Origin: Acrasis kona
Lineage: Eukaryota; Heterolobosea; Eutetramitea; Acrasida; Acrasidae
Assembly: GCA_026419775.2 (NCBI GenBank)
Contig: JAOPGA020001438.1
Coordinates: 1-52,549, forward strand
Direction: 5' to 3'
Length of the DNA: 52,549 nucleotides
Part shown: positions 9,563 through 19,006 of the stretch, piece after piece
How positions within the stretch are numbered: the first letter of the stretch is position 1
Layout of the letters: every line of letters begins with the position of its first letter
Position numbers and translations under genes: made by a program
The notes under the pieces: generated by a model
What the model was told of the DNA's origin: nothing
Seen by the model: the letters and a program-made list of their open reading frames with translations, nothing else
Databases searched by the model: none

Positions 9563-10606
9563 TCATGATGCTTGTAATGTGTACTTTTGTTTGGCCTTGT
9601 TGTACTTTTCTAGGTAGCGGTTGATGAATTTGATCATGTTCTTTTTTGTGCTCTTGTGATGTAACAATTCTTCATCCTGCTTGTTTAGAATCTTTTGTGT
9701 AATCTTTCTGCATAGGTGCTTGAATTCATCTTTGGTGTCGATGGATCCATCTTTGAAATGTTTACTGCACTCTGACACCACTAGAGAGGATACAATGTCT
9801 TTGGCTGATGCTGGTGGTGGACTGTTTGATGTTGGTGCTTCGGGTAGTGGTGGTGATGTGTTGATGGTGGTGGTTGGAATGGTTGGGATGATAGGTGCTA
9901 ATGTGTTACTAAAGAGTGGTAGGAAGGATTTGGTTTGATCTATGCCCATCTCTTCAATGAGTAATTTTGTAGGTGATCTTTTACAATAAGTGGTGGTCAA
10001 GTTGATGGATGATGAAGGTTTGACTGGTTTTTGTTCTGGGTGTGGGTTGGGTTTGTGTTCTGAATGTTTGGTGGGTTTGATGATTGGGTTGTCGGATGGT
10101 GGAGGGGGTTTGACTAATTTACGCTCTGGATGTTGAATGGGTTTGTGTTCTGTTGAATGTTTGATGGATTTGACAGGAGTGGGTTTGTGTTCTGGAAGTT
10201 GAATGGGTTTGTCTTCTGGATGTTTGTGAATTTCTTTCCTACTTAAGGATGACCTGGTAACGGTTGGATCATCTTTTTTGATTGGGTTGGAGCGTTCGGT
10301 TTTAGTAGGGGTACTTGTGTTTTTTTGATCGGTATCTTTTAGCAAAGGCTTTTGAGGTGGCTCAGCTAAAGGTGGGGTAACAACGATAGGTGGGCTGATA
10401 ACGATAGGTGCGATAGCGGTTTGTTTTATTTGTTCACTACCATCATCAAGTTTGATTCTTTTAGGCTCCGGTTGAGTTGGTTCTGTTTTTTCTGGGGAGT
10501 GCTCAAACTGTTTCTTTGCTGGAGCGTCATCAGTTTGTTTTACATTTTCATGGATTTCTCCATCCAAATAATCAAAACTTGGCTTTATGATTTTCCTTTT
10601 GGCCAT
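9563..10606 (-). CDS. SRI-domain protein (binds phosphorylated RNA polymerase II tail)
   Basis: The protein has 347 residues and no intron. Residues 1-230 are low-complexity, basic and proline-rich with HPE(H/R)KP repeats, so probably disordered. The last 80 residues carry the SRI (Set2-Rpb1-interacting) pattern: VSECSKHFKDG, then DEFKHLCRKITQKILNKQ, then KNMIKFINRYLEKYNK. In SETD2/Set2 this three-helix bundle binds the doubly phosphorylated CTD of RNA polymerase II. Here there is no SET or WW domain, so it is a free-standing SRI protein that may bring another factor to elongating polymerase. The start is well defined. It diverges from the SUMO protease gene across about 110 bp that should hold both promoters. 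Confidence 0.75.
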   Translation of the reverse strand: MAKRKIIKPSFDYLDGEIHENVKQTDDAPAKKQFEHSPEKTEPTQPEPKRIKLDDGSEQIKQTAIAPIVISPPIVVTPPLAEPPQKPLLKDTDQKNTSTPTKTERSNPIKKDDPTVTRSSLSRKEIHKHPEDKPIQLPEHKPTPVKSIKHSTEHKPIQHPERKLVKPPPPSDNPIIKPTKHSEHKPNPHPEQKPVKPSSSINLTTTYCKRSPTKLLIEEMGIDQTKSFLPLFSNTLAPIIPTIPTTTINTSPPLPEAPTSNSPPPASAKDIVSSLVVSECSKHFKDGSIDTKDEFKHLCRKITQKILNKQDEELLHHKSTKKNMIKFINRYLEKYNKAKQKYTLQAS

Positions 10607-10719
10607 GCTGTTGGTTCTTTCAGCTATGAAGCACTAATACTGTTATTTTCATTGAAGAGTGGTACAATAGACAGTCAACCTCAAGAAACAGATTCTTACA
10701 AAACCACTCATTGTCTCTT

Positions 10720-12246
10720 ATGCACAGATACATCGGTGTGGGCACTGCGAGTACAAAAGAGGTGGAGAAAAAACTGCTCGCGCACTCAAGATCACACTGG
10801 AAAAGGTTCATATCATTTTCATAATCGTTTTTTAACAACACAAGCGACGAAGTTGATGAAAAAGCGCATCTCAAACACACACCGCCCGCCACACCAAACT
10901 CTCATCATACATCAGCAGCCCAAGCTTCGCCAAATACTATAAACAAGACCAGAAACAAGACAAACAAGCGAAAAGTATCAAAACAACACAAACTAACAGC
11001 ATACACCCCCACCAAAAGGGTACGAACATTTACCGAAAAAATAACCGACAACATCAAATTACCCCGAAGAACAGAGGATCATAATTTTATCGATAAAAAT
11101 CAAGCAAGACAACCGGGTCGCACTCCATTCAAACCTTTCGGAGAACATAAAAGCACAATGGCCTCACAACAGAATAAAGAGTCCTCCATGCAAAAATTAC
11201 TAGAAGAAGAAAAGAAGAAACAACAAACGTTGGAGCTAGCATTCGCAACCAACGCCCAACCGGAAGATGAGCCATCCAACGAACCAGAGAGCGAAGAAGA
11301 CATCTTGGCAAGGAAATTAAATTCCTTGTTGACTCTCAGAGAGAGATCCATGATTTATATGATTGACCACAAACTACATCATGACCAAGTCTCCAGAGAG
11401 ATGAGTTCACAATTAATCACTTTGACCACCGATGAGATGATGGAAGAAATCATTAGGGAGGAAGTGCTTAAACACTTACCGCAAGTCATTTACGAAAACA
11501 TGTTACGTGAAGTTTCACAGGCCATTGTCCAGGAACAACATTCCTTCACTCCATTAGGACCGGAAAAGACAAGAACAGCTGTGGACCTTGTAAGCCGACC
11601 CAACTCATCTCAGGTCATTTGTAGTGCTTTTGGAATTGACATGAAGAGAAGCGACTTGGCTTGCTTAAGAAGAACGGAATGGTTAAATGATGAAGTAATA
11701 AACTTTTATTTGGGATTGTGTATTGAACGGTGCGACAACAGTTTGGTACCGGTTCCTAAATGTCATTTTTTCACTACATTTTTTTATACAAAACTTGTTG
11801 AGAAAGGTTCTTATAATTATGCTAATGTGAGGCGTTGGACCAAGAAGGTCGATCTTTTTTCCAAGGATAAAGTAATCATTCCGATCCATCTGGGCGTCCA
11901 TTGGACATGTGCTGTTATTAATCTTCGCGATAGCCGTTTCGAATACTATGACTCGATGGGAGGTGTCGAGAGGGGAAAACAGGTACTGAAGGATTTGCAA
12001 AAGTACATCCAAGATGAGTGCAAGGATAAGAAGAATAAAGTTTTGAATACTGGTGGGTGGGAAATGTACGTACCTGATAGATATTCCATACCTCAACAAG
12101 AAAATTCTCATGACTGTGGTGTGTTTGCTTGTAAATTTGCGGACTTTTTGAGCCGTGACTTGGATCTATCGTTTAAACAAAGTGATATGGCTTACTTTAG
12201 AAATCGCATGGCATGTGAAATTATGGACAAGAGGATTTATCAATAA
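10720..12246 (+). CDS. Ulp1/SENP-type SUMO protease (C48 cysteine peptidase)
   Basis: The catalytic domain is in the C-terminal 200 residues: WLNDEVINFYL, then HWTCAVI (catalytic His), YYDSMGG (Asp), the oxyanion Gln in SIPQQ, and HDCGVF (nucleophile Cys). It removes SUMO from targets or matures SUMO. The simple start is ATG 11158. Upstream, however, the same frame stays open back to about 10820 with protein-like content (TPTKRVRTFTEK, PFKPFGEH) and no ATG. I therefore propose a first exon 10720-10805 joined to 10845-12246 across a 39-nt intron with a GTTCAT donor, giving 495 residues. The added part is basic and could be a nuclear or pore-targeting tail. The protease identity is firm; the 5' exon is an inference. 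Confidence 0.9.
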
Positions 12247-12796
12247 AGTTTTATGTTCAACTGTTGTTGTTCGTTGTGTACTTTTTATTATCCATCCTTG
12301 TGTTATACAGATATCCAAGACGTCACAAAGAAAGACACTTTTGTCAGTTGACGGATGAAACGTTGAACTTGGCAAATTTTAGAACTACTGTTTACGTTAT
12401 GCACAGTAGTTATCTCTTATTCGTGCGATATTGACATGTATGAAATTGATGTACAAAACAGAGCTCTTCGGTTCTCTAATGAGGCAGTTAGTAGACCATG
12501 TCTGATCTATTCCAAGAGATGCTGATAAAAACAAAGAAAAAGAAAGAAATGAAATATGTGAAGACAAGCGGATATCACTCCATATTTCCTCCTACTATAA
12601 TGATTTCTATCTATATTTACGATGAAAACCATTCAAAATTTTTAACTTTGGCATAGAATAGTTTACAATCTAGTTGTACTGTTGTTATTTGATGATCTGG
12701 TTGTCCATACCTTCAAGTTGACCTAATCTGTAGTTTTGGGCCAATTAAAAAAGCTTTTGTTCTTAACTATTCGACAACAAAAAGTAGGAAAACAAA
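12247..12796. promoter_or_regulatory. Spacer with the actin promoter
   Basis: There are 550 bp between the SUMO protease stop and the actin ATG. No gene is visible. It must include the promoter of a strongly codon-biased actin gene. An AT-rich leader immediately precedes the ATG. No clear TATA box or repeated element stands out by eye. Confidence 0.4.
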
Positions 12797-13924
12797 ATGG
12801 CAGAAGAACAACAAGCCCTCGTTGTAGATAATGGATCCGGAATGTGCAAGGCTGGTTTCGCCGGAGATGATGCTCCACGTGCTGTCTTCCCATCTATTGT
12901 TGGTGTCCCCAAACACGTTGGTATCATGGTCGGAATGAACGACAAGCAATCATACGTTGGAGACGAAGCCCAAGCCAAGAGAGGTATCCTCAAGCTTAAG
13001 TACCCAATTGAGCACGGTATTGTCACCTCATGGGACGATATGGAGAAGATTTGGCATCACACTTTCTACAATGAACTCCGTGTCTCACCCGAGGAGCACC
13101 CAGTTTTGTTGACTGAAGCACCATTGAACCCAAAGGTTAACAGAGAGAAGATGACCCAAATCATGTTCGAGACCTTCAACGTCCCAGCATTATACGTTGC
13201 CATCCAAGCTGTCTTGTCCCTATATGCCTCAGGAAGAACCACTGGTATCGTTGTTGACTCTGGTGATGGTGTTACCCACACTGTACCAATCTACGAAGGT
13301 TATGCCCTACCACACGCCATCTTACGTATGGATTTGGCCGGAAGAGACTTAACCGACTACTTAATGAAGATCTTGAGCGAGAGAGGTTACTCTTTCACAA
13401 CAACCGCCGAGCGTGAGATTGTTCGTGACCTAAAGGAGAAACACGCCTACGTTGCTCTTGACTTCGAGTCCGAGTTGAACGACAGCCAAACCAGCTCTGC
13501 ATGCGAAGTCGAGTACGAACTACCCGATAGCAGCAAGATCACCATCGGTAACGAACGTTTCAGATGCCCAGAAGTCTTGTTCCAACCCAACTTCATTGGT
13601 CTTGAAACCCCCGGTGTTCACCAAACCACCTTCAACTCAGTCACCAAGTGCGACATCGATATCCGTAAAGATTTATACAGCAACATCGTCATGTCCGGTG
13701 GTACGACTATGTTCCCCAAGATTGAGGAGAGATTGACCAAGGAGTTGGAATCACTTGCACCAAAGGGATCCAAGATCAAGGTCACTGCCCCACCAGAACG
13801 TAAATTCTCAGTCTGGATCGGAGGTTCTATCTTGTCATCTCTATCCACCTTCCAACAAATGTGGATCACCAAGGACGAATATGATGAGTCCGGCCCACAA
13901 ATCATCCACAGAAAGTGCTTCTAA
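12797..13924 (+). CDS. Actin, divergent conventional-type
   Basis: 375 residues, the normal actin length, without introns. All core motifs are present: [21 protein letters not shown] (phosphate loop 1), YPIEHGIV with the methylatable His73 position, [10 protein letters not shown] (phosphate loop 2), SGGTTMFP, and the C-terminus HRKCF. It differs from the near-invariant actin consensus in the DNase-loop region ([20 protein letters not shown] instead of [20 protein letters not shown]) and in a stretch around residues 225-245. It is therefore a divergent paralogue or comes from a lineage with fast actins. Codon choice is strongly biased to C-ending codons compared with neighbours, which fits high expression. 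It forms cytoskeletal filaments. Confidence 0.97.
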   Translation: MAEEQQALVVDNGSGMCKAGFAGDDAPRAVFPSIVGVPKHVGIMVGMNDKQSYVGDEAQAKRGILKLKYPIEHGIVTSWDDMEKIWHHTFYNELRVSPEEHPVLLTEAPLNPKVNREKMTQIMFETFNVPALYVAIQAVLSLYASGRTTGIVVDSGDGVTHTVPIYEGYALPHAILRMDLAGRDLTDYLMKILSERGYSFTTTAEREIVRDLKEKHAYVALDFESELNDSQTSSACEVEYELPDSSKITIGNERFRCPEVLFQPNFIGLETPGVHQTTFNSVTKCDIDIRKDLYSNIVMSGGTTMFPKIEERLTKELESLAPKGSKIKVTAPPERKFSVWIGGSILSSLSTFQQMWITKDEYDESGPQIIHRKCF

Positions 13925-14329
13925 ATTTGTTCTAATAAATACCTTTTTGAAATTTTTATCTATTTCGTATTAGATCTTATGAATGAAAACAGTTCCGCTT
14001 ACTGTAAACTTCCCAATTCTATGGAAATTTCAAGTCTTGTTGAATCCGTGGTCAACACCAATTACAAAAGAAATTTTAGACATTGGAGGACTCATCTTCT
14101 GATACATTCAAGTTCAAATCGAGCTCACAAGAGCCAGATGTACATTTCCGAATGTCTATACATACCAATACCAGAGCACTATAAAGTACACAAAACTCAA
14201 TTCCGAAGTTATGGCTATATGGTTACCCTATAAGTAACTCATTCATATGAGTTGTTCTTTATTACTGGGTGACTTAATTGTACAATGCAGAAGAGTGAGT
14301 TTGAAGTTGCTATCAATAAATTATTTTTA
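13925..14329. other. Spacer after actin
   Basis: This 405-bp stretch contains an 84-codon ORF at 13979-14233 with no recognisable motif. I treat it as 3' flank of actin and of the convergent EGF-like gene. Confidence 0.4.
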
Positions 14330-14942
14330 TTACATCATAAGGGTTACTGCAATTGCTAGTACAACACCAATCACGAAAGATATTTGAACGACACCGTTTG
14401 ATTGCCTTGATGTGTCGTCTCCTGATTCATTCTGCGATGGTGCTTTTGTGGTTGGAGCAGATGTTGTTGGTGCAGCGGTTGTTGTGCTAGATCCGCTATC
14501 ATTAGTTGAGATACAAGCGCATCTATCGTCCTTTTCTGCTGTTTGACCGCTCATAGTCCACCTATATGATAGTTAGTGAAATCACTTTTAACTTAACAAC
14601 ATACCAATGAGCAAATCCAGCAGGGCAGGTCCAGCAGGGATACTCTTCCACGCAGCTCTCTTCACACTCGCTACCTTGATATCCGGATTTACAAACGCAT
14701 GATTCACCGCTGCAGTATCCATTACCGCTACATTTTACGCTAGAAGAGCTTGTACATGTGTTCGATTTCACTTTTGGAGGATTCTTGGTGCTGACACTAA
14801 CTTTACACTTTGGTTGTGTACTAGATGATGGTGCTTTTGTTGTTTGTGTGGCTGGAGCTGACGTAGCAGTATTTGTAGATTGGGCAGCTGCGAATGTTAT
14901 AATAGCTAAGGCTGCAACTAAGAATAGGATTGCTCTTGACAT
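14330..14942 (-). CDS. Secreted EGF-like, Thr-rich, probably GPI-anchored surface protein
   Basis: Two exons (14942-14605 and 14561-14330) joined over a 43-nt intron (GTATGT donor) encode 189 residues. A clear signal peptide opens the protein (AILFLVAALAIITFAAAQ). A Thr/Ser/Ala linker follows, then an EGF-like module (CSGNGYCSGESCVCKSGYQGSEC) and a second Cys-rich patch (CVEEYPCWTCPAGF). The C-terminus has another Thr/Ala-rich linker and ends in a hydrophobic run with no charged tail, which is the usual form of a GPI-attachment signal. The intron is needed because exon 1 otherwise runs into an unrelated tail. The EGF repeat resembles those of the giant gene at 23-31 kb. Probable role is at the cell surface in adhesion or recognition. 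Confidence 0.75.
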
Positions 14943-15358
14943 GTCGTTGTCTTGTGTTTAGGAATTGTAGTTTTATTGTTCGTTGTTGCGAGCTTTTATA
15001 TATTTTTAAACACCATATTAGGCATAGCGTTTTGTTATTGTTAGATTGCGGACTACTACATAAGGCAAGTCTCCATTACCCCGTTAACATAGTTGTTTAA
15101 AGCGGATTTAAGAGATGCCGCACCTGCGGTCTGATAGCGACGTTGTGACAAAAGTGTTATTTAGATATCAGTAGTACGATTAAAAATTGAACAGCTATAT
15201 AAGGTCAAATTAGCTTTATTTTTGATATGTTGTTTGCGTGAACACTTGGACCCCTTCAACAGCGAATGGAACTAAAGAGAGGATGGAAGTCAGTAGAAAT
15301 TCCAATTTGAAAACCAGAAATTGATTCTGTGTCCGTTTCTGACTGCTTTTGATACGGA
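14943..15358. promoter_or_regulatory. Spacer with divergent promoters
   Basis: There are 416 bp between two divergently transcribed genes. A TTTTATATA run at 14994-15002, about 55 bp upstream of the minus-strand ATG, could be a TATA element for the EGF-like gene. Nothing else was recognised. Confidence 0.35.
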
Positions 15359-15722
15359 ATGATACCATTTTTTCGGACATACAGCCTGGCAAGTTTGTCC
15401 TACCTTTGGTTTTGTATTGAATGTACAACATACCCCATAATTACATACTGCAAGCGTCTGCCAAACTCGATTTCATTAATCATATTCATAATCGCATTTG
15501 ATATGCTCTGGATCACATTGTTCGTCTCTAGTTTAGATGGGTACTAACATGGTATTATTTCTTATGGCACTGTGGTTATGCCCCAGCCTCAAGTTTGTTC
15601 TTGAGAGGTTCCTTGAATCTATCCAAGATCAAATCGGACGCATCAACGATGTATTGGTGACAACGTGTTCATTAGCGTTTACTTTCTTTTTTGGTGGCTT
15701 ATTCGTCTCTTATTCAAAGTAA
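15359..15722 (+). CDS. Small membrane protein, two predicted spans
   Basis: Two overlapping short frames join cleanly if 15541-15586 is removed as a 46-nt GT-AG intron containing CTAAC just after the donor. The product is 105 residues. The first membrane span is around residues 38-60 (SISLIIFIIAFDMLWITLFVSSL). An amphipathic loop (FLESIQDQIGRINDV) follows, then a second span ending FGGLFVSYSK. No family is recognised. The 5' end is uncertain because no better upstream ATG was found. The junction keeps a helical, hydrophobic pattern on both sides, which supports it. Confidence 0.45.
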
Positions 15723-15849
15723 AACCAAGTCCTCCCTCTTTCTCAGTTATGTGATCAGCATAGTTCTTGTTTGTGATCTTAATATAATCGAAAATTGTTA
15801 AACAATACATCATAGATTTGAAGAATATAGGTTTTATTCGGGAAGTAAG

Positions 15850-16722
15850 CTAATTATTGTTACCACATAGAACGCCTACGCAATAGTTTTTGGCAGCGGC
15901 ACAGGCTTGACCAATACAACTCGCAATGTTTGCCAAACCCCTGCTTGCTTTAGCACAGATACCCTCAGCACATTGTGAATCCGCATTTTTATTTTCTTCT
16001 GACTGTGATTGGCCTTGAGCTTTTTTACCCTTGGCTTTGCCTTTTGGATTCTCGATCTTGGGACTTTTCTTTGGATCTGCAATCTTTGGACTACCGCCTT
16101 TCTTTGCTGCAGTATTGCGTTTCTGAATAACCGGCATGATTTCTATGTCCGATGAATCCGAACCATCATCTTCAATCTGAAGAAGTGAGTAGTCGGCTTT
16201 GGCTGGCTTTTTCTCCGTCTTTTTTGGGGTTGCAACTGCCTTTGGTGCAGTTCCATAGGGCACAATTCCCTTACCAGTGTCCTCAAACCTGGCTAAACCG
16301 TTCAATTTATCCAAACTCTCGTCCAATATGTAGTATTGTCCTGTCTTGTACTTGGATTGGTGGTGGAAATGACAATTGTTTTTGGCACCGCTGCAAATTA
16401 AAAGTCTAGTATCATCGCCCATACCGGAGTATCCATAGAAACCGTCTTTGAACTTCCTTCCTTCAAGTTTATATGACACCCGACTAATTCTTGCATATTG
16501 TTGATTATTGCTAGTAACTTCGGTGAAGAAGACATGGAAGTGGTAGTTCCAATCAACAACCTTTATTCCGCCACTGTAATAAATGTATCCCTGCTTTTCA
16601 TTTCCGTGAGGCTGTGAGGGTTGATAAAATAAGCTCTCAAGGTCATTCTTCTTTACCAAAGGACCGCACAAGCAGTACGTCAAAATGCAGCCAAGGACGA
16701 GAAGGACCAATGTGTTCCTCAT
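15850..16722 (-). CDS. Secreted two-part protein, tandem paralogue A
   Basis: The start is taken at ATG 16722 (the frame is open to a GTG further up), giving 290 residues. The signal peptide is MRNTLVLLVLGCILTYCLCG. Residues about 20-150 form a globular region with aromatic-rich strands (YIYYSGGIKVVDWNYHFHVFF and GFYGYSGMGDD). Then comes a Lys/Ser/Glu-rich disordered linker. The last 45 residues are a cysteine-rich tail with six cysteines (CAEGICAKASRGLANIASC...C...C..LC). No family recognised. It is nearly identical over its first half to the gene at 16980-17855 but diverges in linker and tail. An Arg just before the tail suggests proteolytic release of a Cys-rich peptide. Probably a secreted defence, toxin-like or matrix protein; function unknown. 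Confidence 0.8.
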   Translation of the reverse strand: MRNTLVLLVLGCILTYCLCGPLVKKNDLESLFYQPSQPHGNEKQGYIYYSGGIKVVDWNYHFHVFFTEVTSNNQQYARISRVSYKLEGRKFKDGFYGYSGMGDDTRLLICSGAKNNCHFHHQSKYKTGQYYILDESLDKLNGLARFEDTGKGIVPYGTAPKAVATPKKTEKKPAKADYSLLQIEDDGSDSSDIEIMPVIQKRNTAAKKGGSPKIADPKKSPKIENPKGKAKGKKAQGQSQSEENKNADSQCAEGICAKASRGLANIASCIGQACAAAKNYCVGVLCGNNN

Positions 16723-16776
16723 GGCTCTTTTCACAACAGTGTGAAGTGGGCGAATTGTTTCAGCTTAATTTATGTG

Positions 16777-16791
16777 AGTTGCCAATAAAGG
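16777..16791 (-). promoter_or_regulatory. Shared promoter element of paralogue A (AGTTGCCAATAAAGG on plus strand)
   Basis: A 15-base block is identical to one upstream of paralogue B and lies 55-69 bp before the ATG. It contains an inverted CCAAT-like core. A second conserved block further upstream has CATGTCAATCAA. Both may simply be inherited from the duplication. Confidence 0.45.
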
Positions 16792-16979
16792 ACTTGCCTG
16801 CCAGTTGCAAAACGTCAGCAAACATGTCAATCAACATGTTTATACTGTTGTAAAGAAATATAGAAGTGTTACAAACAACATCAACATGCAAACAAGAAGT
16901 TATGAAATAAAGCACCTCCCCCGTATCTAAGGATGTTAAAGACTACCGAAACAAATCGACACTTGCAGGTTTCGATAAA

Positions 16980-17855
16980 CTATTCTCTTTTATTCTTTTT
17001 ATTTTGGCACAAACCAACGCATTTTGCCACTAGTTTTCTACAAGCATCACCGATACATTTGGTAACTGTTGCCAAGCCCCTTTTCGCTCTAGAACAGATA
17101 CCGCCAGCACATTGTGTATCTGGCTGTGATTGGCCTTGGGTTTTCTTACCCTTACCTTTGCCTTTTGTATTTGCAATCTTTGAACTACCACCTTTCTTTG
17201 AGCTTTCTGCTGTTTGCCCTTTTTTTGGAGTTTTGTGTTTCTGAACAAGTGGTTCTACTTCTTCTATACTCGATGAACTCGAGCCATCATCATCATCATT
17301 CTGAAGAAGTGAATAGTCGACTTTGGCTGGCTTTTTCTCCGTCTTTTTTGGTGCTACAACTGCCTTTGGTGCTGCTGCAAAAGCTTCGTAAGTTAGAATT
17401 TCCTTACCAGTGTCCACGAATCTGGCTAAACCGTTCAATTTATCCAAACTCTCGTCCAAAATGTTATGTTCTTTTTGTATGTAAGTGGAATCTTGGTGGA
17501 AGTGACATGTGCTTTTTGGCCCACTGAAAATTAAAAGCCTAGTATCATCGCCCATACCGGAGTATCCATAGAAACCGTCTTCGAGCTTTTTTCCCTCAAG
17601 TTTATATGACACCCGATTAATTCTTGCATATTGTTGATTATTGCTAGTAACTTCAGTGAAGAAGACATGGAAGTGGTAGTTCCAATCAACAACCTTTATT
17701 CCGCCACTGTAATAAATGTATCCCTGCTTTTCATTTCCGTGAGGCTGTGAGGGTTGATAAAATAAGCTCTCAAGGTCATTCTTCTTTACCAAAGGACCGC
17801 ACAAGCAGTACGTCAAAATGCAGCCAAGGACAAGAAGGATCAAAGTGTTCCTCAT
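16980..17855 (-). CDS. Secreted two-part protein, tandem paralogue B
   Basis: This 291-residue protein has the same design as the neighbouring paralogue downstream on the same strand: signal peptide, aromatic-rich globular region, Lys-rich linker, then a tail with six cysteines (CAGGICSRAKRGLATVTKC...C...C..LC). The tail is preceded by AKRG, a dibasic site suited to processing. From about 17630 to 17840 the DNA matches paralogue A almost base for base, including third positions. The linker and tail share only the cysteine pattern and scattered residues. The 3' end encodes extra Lys/Asn/Arg. The pair arose by tandem duplication with recent gene conversion or strong purifying selection over the front half. 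Confidence 0.8.
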   Translation of the reverse strand: MRNTLILLVLGCILTYCLCGPLVKKNDLESLFYQPSQPHGNEKQGYIYYSGGIKVVDWNYHFHVFFTEVTSNNQQYARINRVSYKLEGKKLEDGFYGYSGMGDDTRLLIFSGPKSTCHFHQDSTYIQKEHNILDESLDKLNGLARFVDTGKEILTYEAFAAAPKAVVAPKKTEKKPAKVDYSLLQNDDDDGSSSSSIEEVEPLVQKHKTPKKGQTAESSKKGGSSKIANTKGKGKGKKTQGQSQPDTQCAGGICSRAKRGLATVTKCIGDACRKLVAKCVGLCQNKKNKRE

Positions 17856-18256
17856 GACTCTTTTCCTAACCGTGAGGGCGTTTCAAAATTTTGTAAGTTG
17901 CCAATAAAGGCAATCTTCGAACATTGGGTAACTTCTAACCTGTCATCATGTCAATCAATGTACTTTTAAAAGATAGTTGTAAAAAATCCCAACAAATGGA
18001 ATATTCAACGCTATCACTAGTAAGGGGTTGAAACAGAAGTGCATTATCATTGGCCGATTCGTTGCGCGAATTTGATTGATGGACAGAGTTTTCACTTTGT
18101 ATTTCCGTCTTGCATGATTATAAATGAATACTCACTACGAATCAATCGATTGAGTGGACCAACTATTCGGTATTTTAAGCAAGTCCAAAAAAGGTAATTA
18201 AGTAAATTTAAATAAATTACCATACACAGCCCCAAACAAAAAACAATTTTGAAAGC
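17856..18256. promoter_or_regulatory. Divergent promoter region
   Basis: About 400 bp lie between paralogue B (minus) and the small gene at 18257 (plus). Apart from the conserved blocks near 17896-17961 it is AT-rich with no gene or repeat that I can identify. Confidence 0.4.
17896..17910 (-). promoter_or_regulatory. Shared promoter element of paralogue B
   Basis: The same 15-base block as at 16777-16791, here 41-55 bp before the ATG. It is followed upstream by CATGTCAATCAATGT around 17947-17961. Sequence between the two conserved blocks is diverged, so the blocks look preferentially kept. Confidence 0.45.
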
Positions 18257-18640
18257 ATGGTACTAAAGACATTAATCGCTAGGACGGTATTGACTAAGAA
18301 CACATCCTCTATGGCAGATGCGAGTACTAGTGACGAAGAAAGTATTAAATTAAGTAATACAAAAGCATTTGGAAGATTTGCAGGAGAGATGAAATTAAGT
18401 AGCGTAGTTGTTAGGGACCAACAAACATCAAAAGTGATATTCTACACAAATTGTGGAAAACTGATTAGTGATGGAGATGGATTTTTGGCATTATCGTGTA
18501 AGAGTTACACAGAAACTATTGCCAAAAGACAACAATGTACAGTGGACTTGGTGAGCGATAGTGGTATTATTATAGATAGACTTCAAATGCTTTATGACAA
18601 AAGAGCTTTTGGTAGTAATGTGTTTGTTAGTGAACATTAA
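18257..18640 (+). CDS. Hypothetical small protein, 127 aa
   Basis: ATG 18257 to TAA gives a compact soluble protein. The first 18 residues are basic and hydrophobic without acidic residues (MVLKTLIARTVLTKNTSS), which could be a short mitochondrial presequence. The remainder alternates strand-like and helical segments (SSVVVRDQQTSKVIFYTNCGKLI, ALSCKSYTETIAK, CTVDLVSDSGIIIDRLQML), giving an alpha/beta pattern like a small profilin- or roadblock-type fold. I cannot assign it to either. Confidence 0.6.
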   Translation: MVLKTLIARTVLTKNTSSMADASTSDEESIKLSNTKAFGRFAGEMKLSSVVVRDQQTSKVIFYTNCGKLISDGDGFLALSCKSYTETIAKRQQCTVDLVSDSGIIIDRLQMLYDKRAFGSNVFVSEH

Positions 18641-19006
18641 GTGTATATTGTTTTAAATTGTAAATAGTAAATAGTTTGTTTCATAAAGCGTTTTGTATGC
18701 AGTGTTTGCTTGCATTTTTTAAATTCATAATTTGTCTTCGTCCTTCATTTGAAGGAATCTTGTTTTGCAGATTAATGCCTATTTACTTCAGGTAATCAAG
18801 GGCTCCTATTCGCGTTTTGTGATCTGATGAGGTTCGTTCGGTGTTGACTTGTATTACAAAACTGAAAGGTTACAAAAACACATTATCGTTATTTACTCCG
18901 TAGTGGAATCGAAATCGACAAATATCGGATCAGAACAATTTATAACAAATTCAACTTGTGAGCTTTAACGCAATGAAATTTAATTTAATAATTCACGTAT
19001 TTTAGG
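18641..19006. other. Spacer, convergent 3' ends
   Basis: 366 bp between two convergent genes. AT-rich with no gene, RNA or repeat recognised. Confidence 0.4.

Noticed and set aside
13979-14233. An 84-codon ORF downstream of actin
   Set aside because: No motif or regular composition; sits in the 3' flank between convergent genes.
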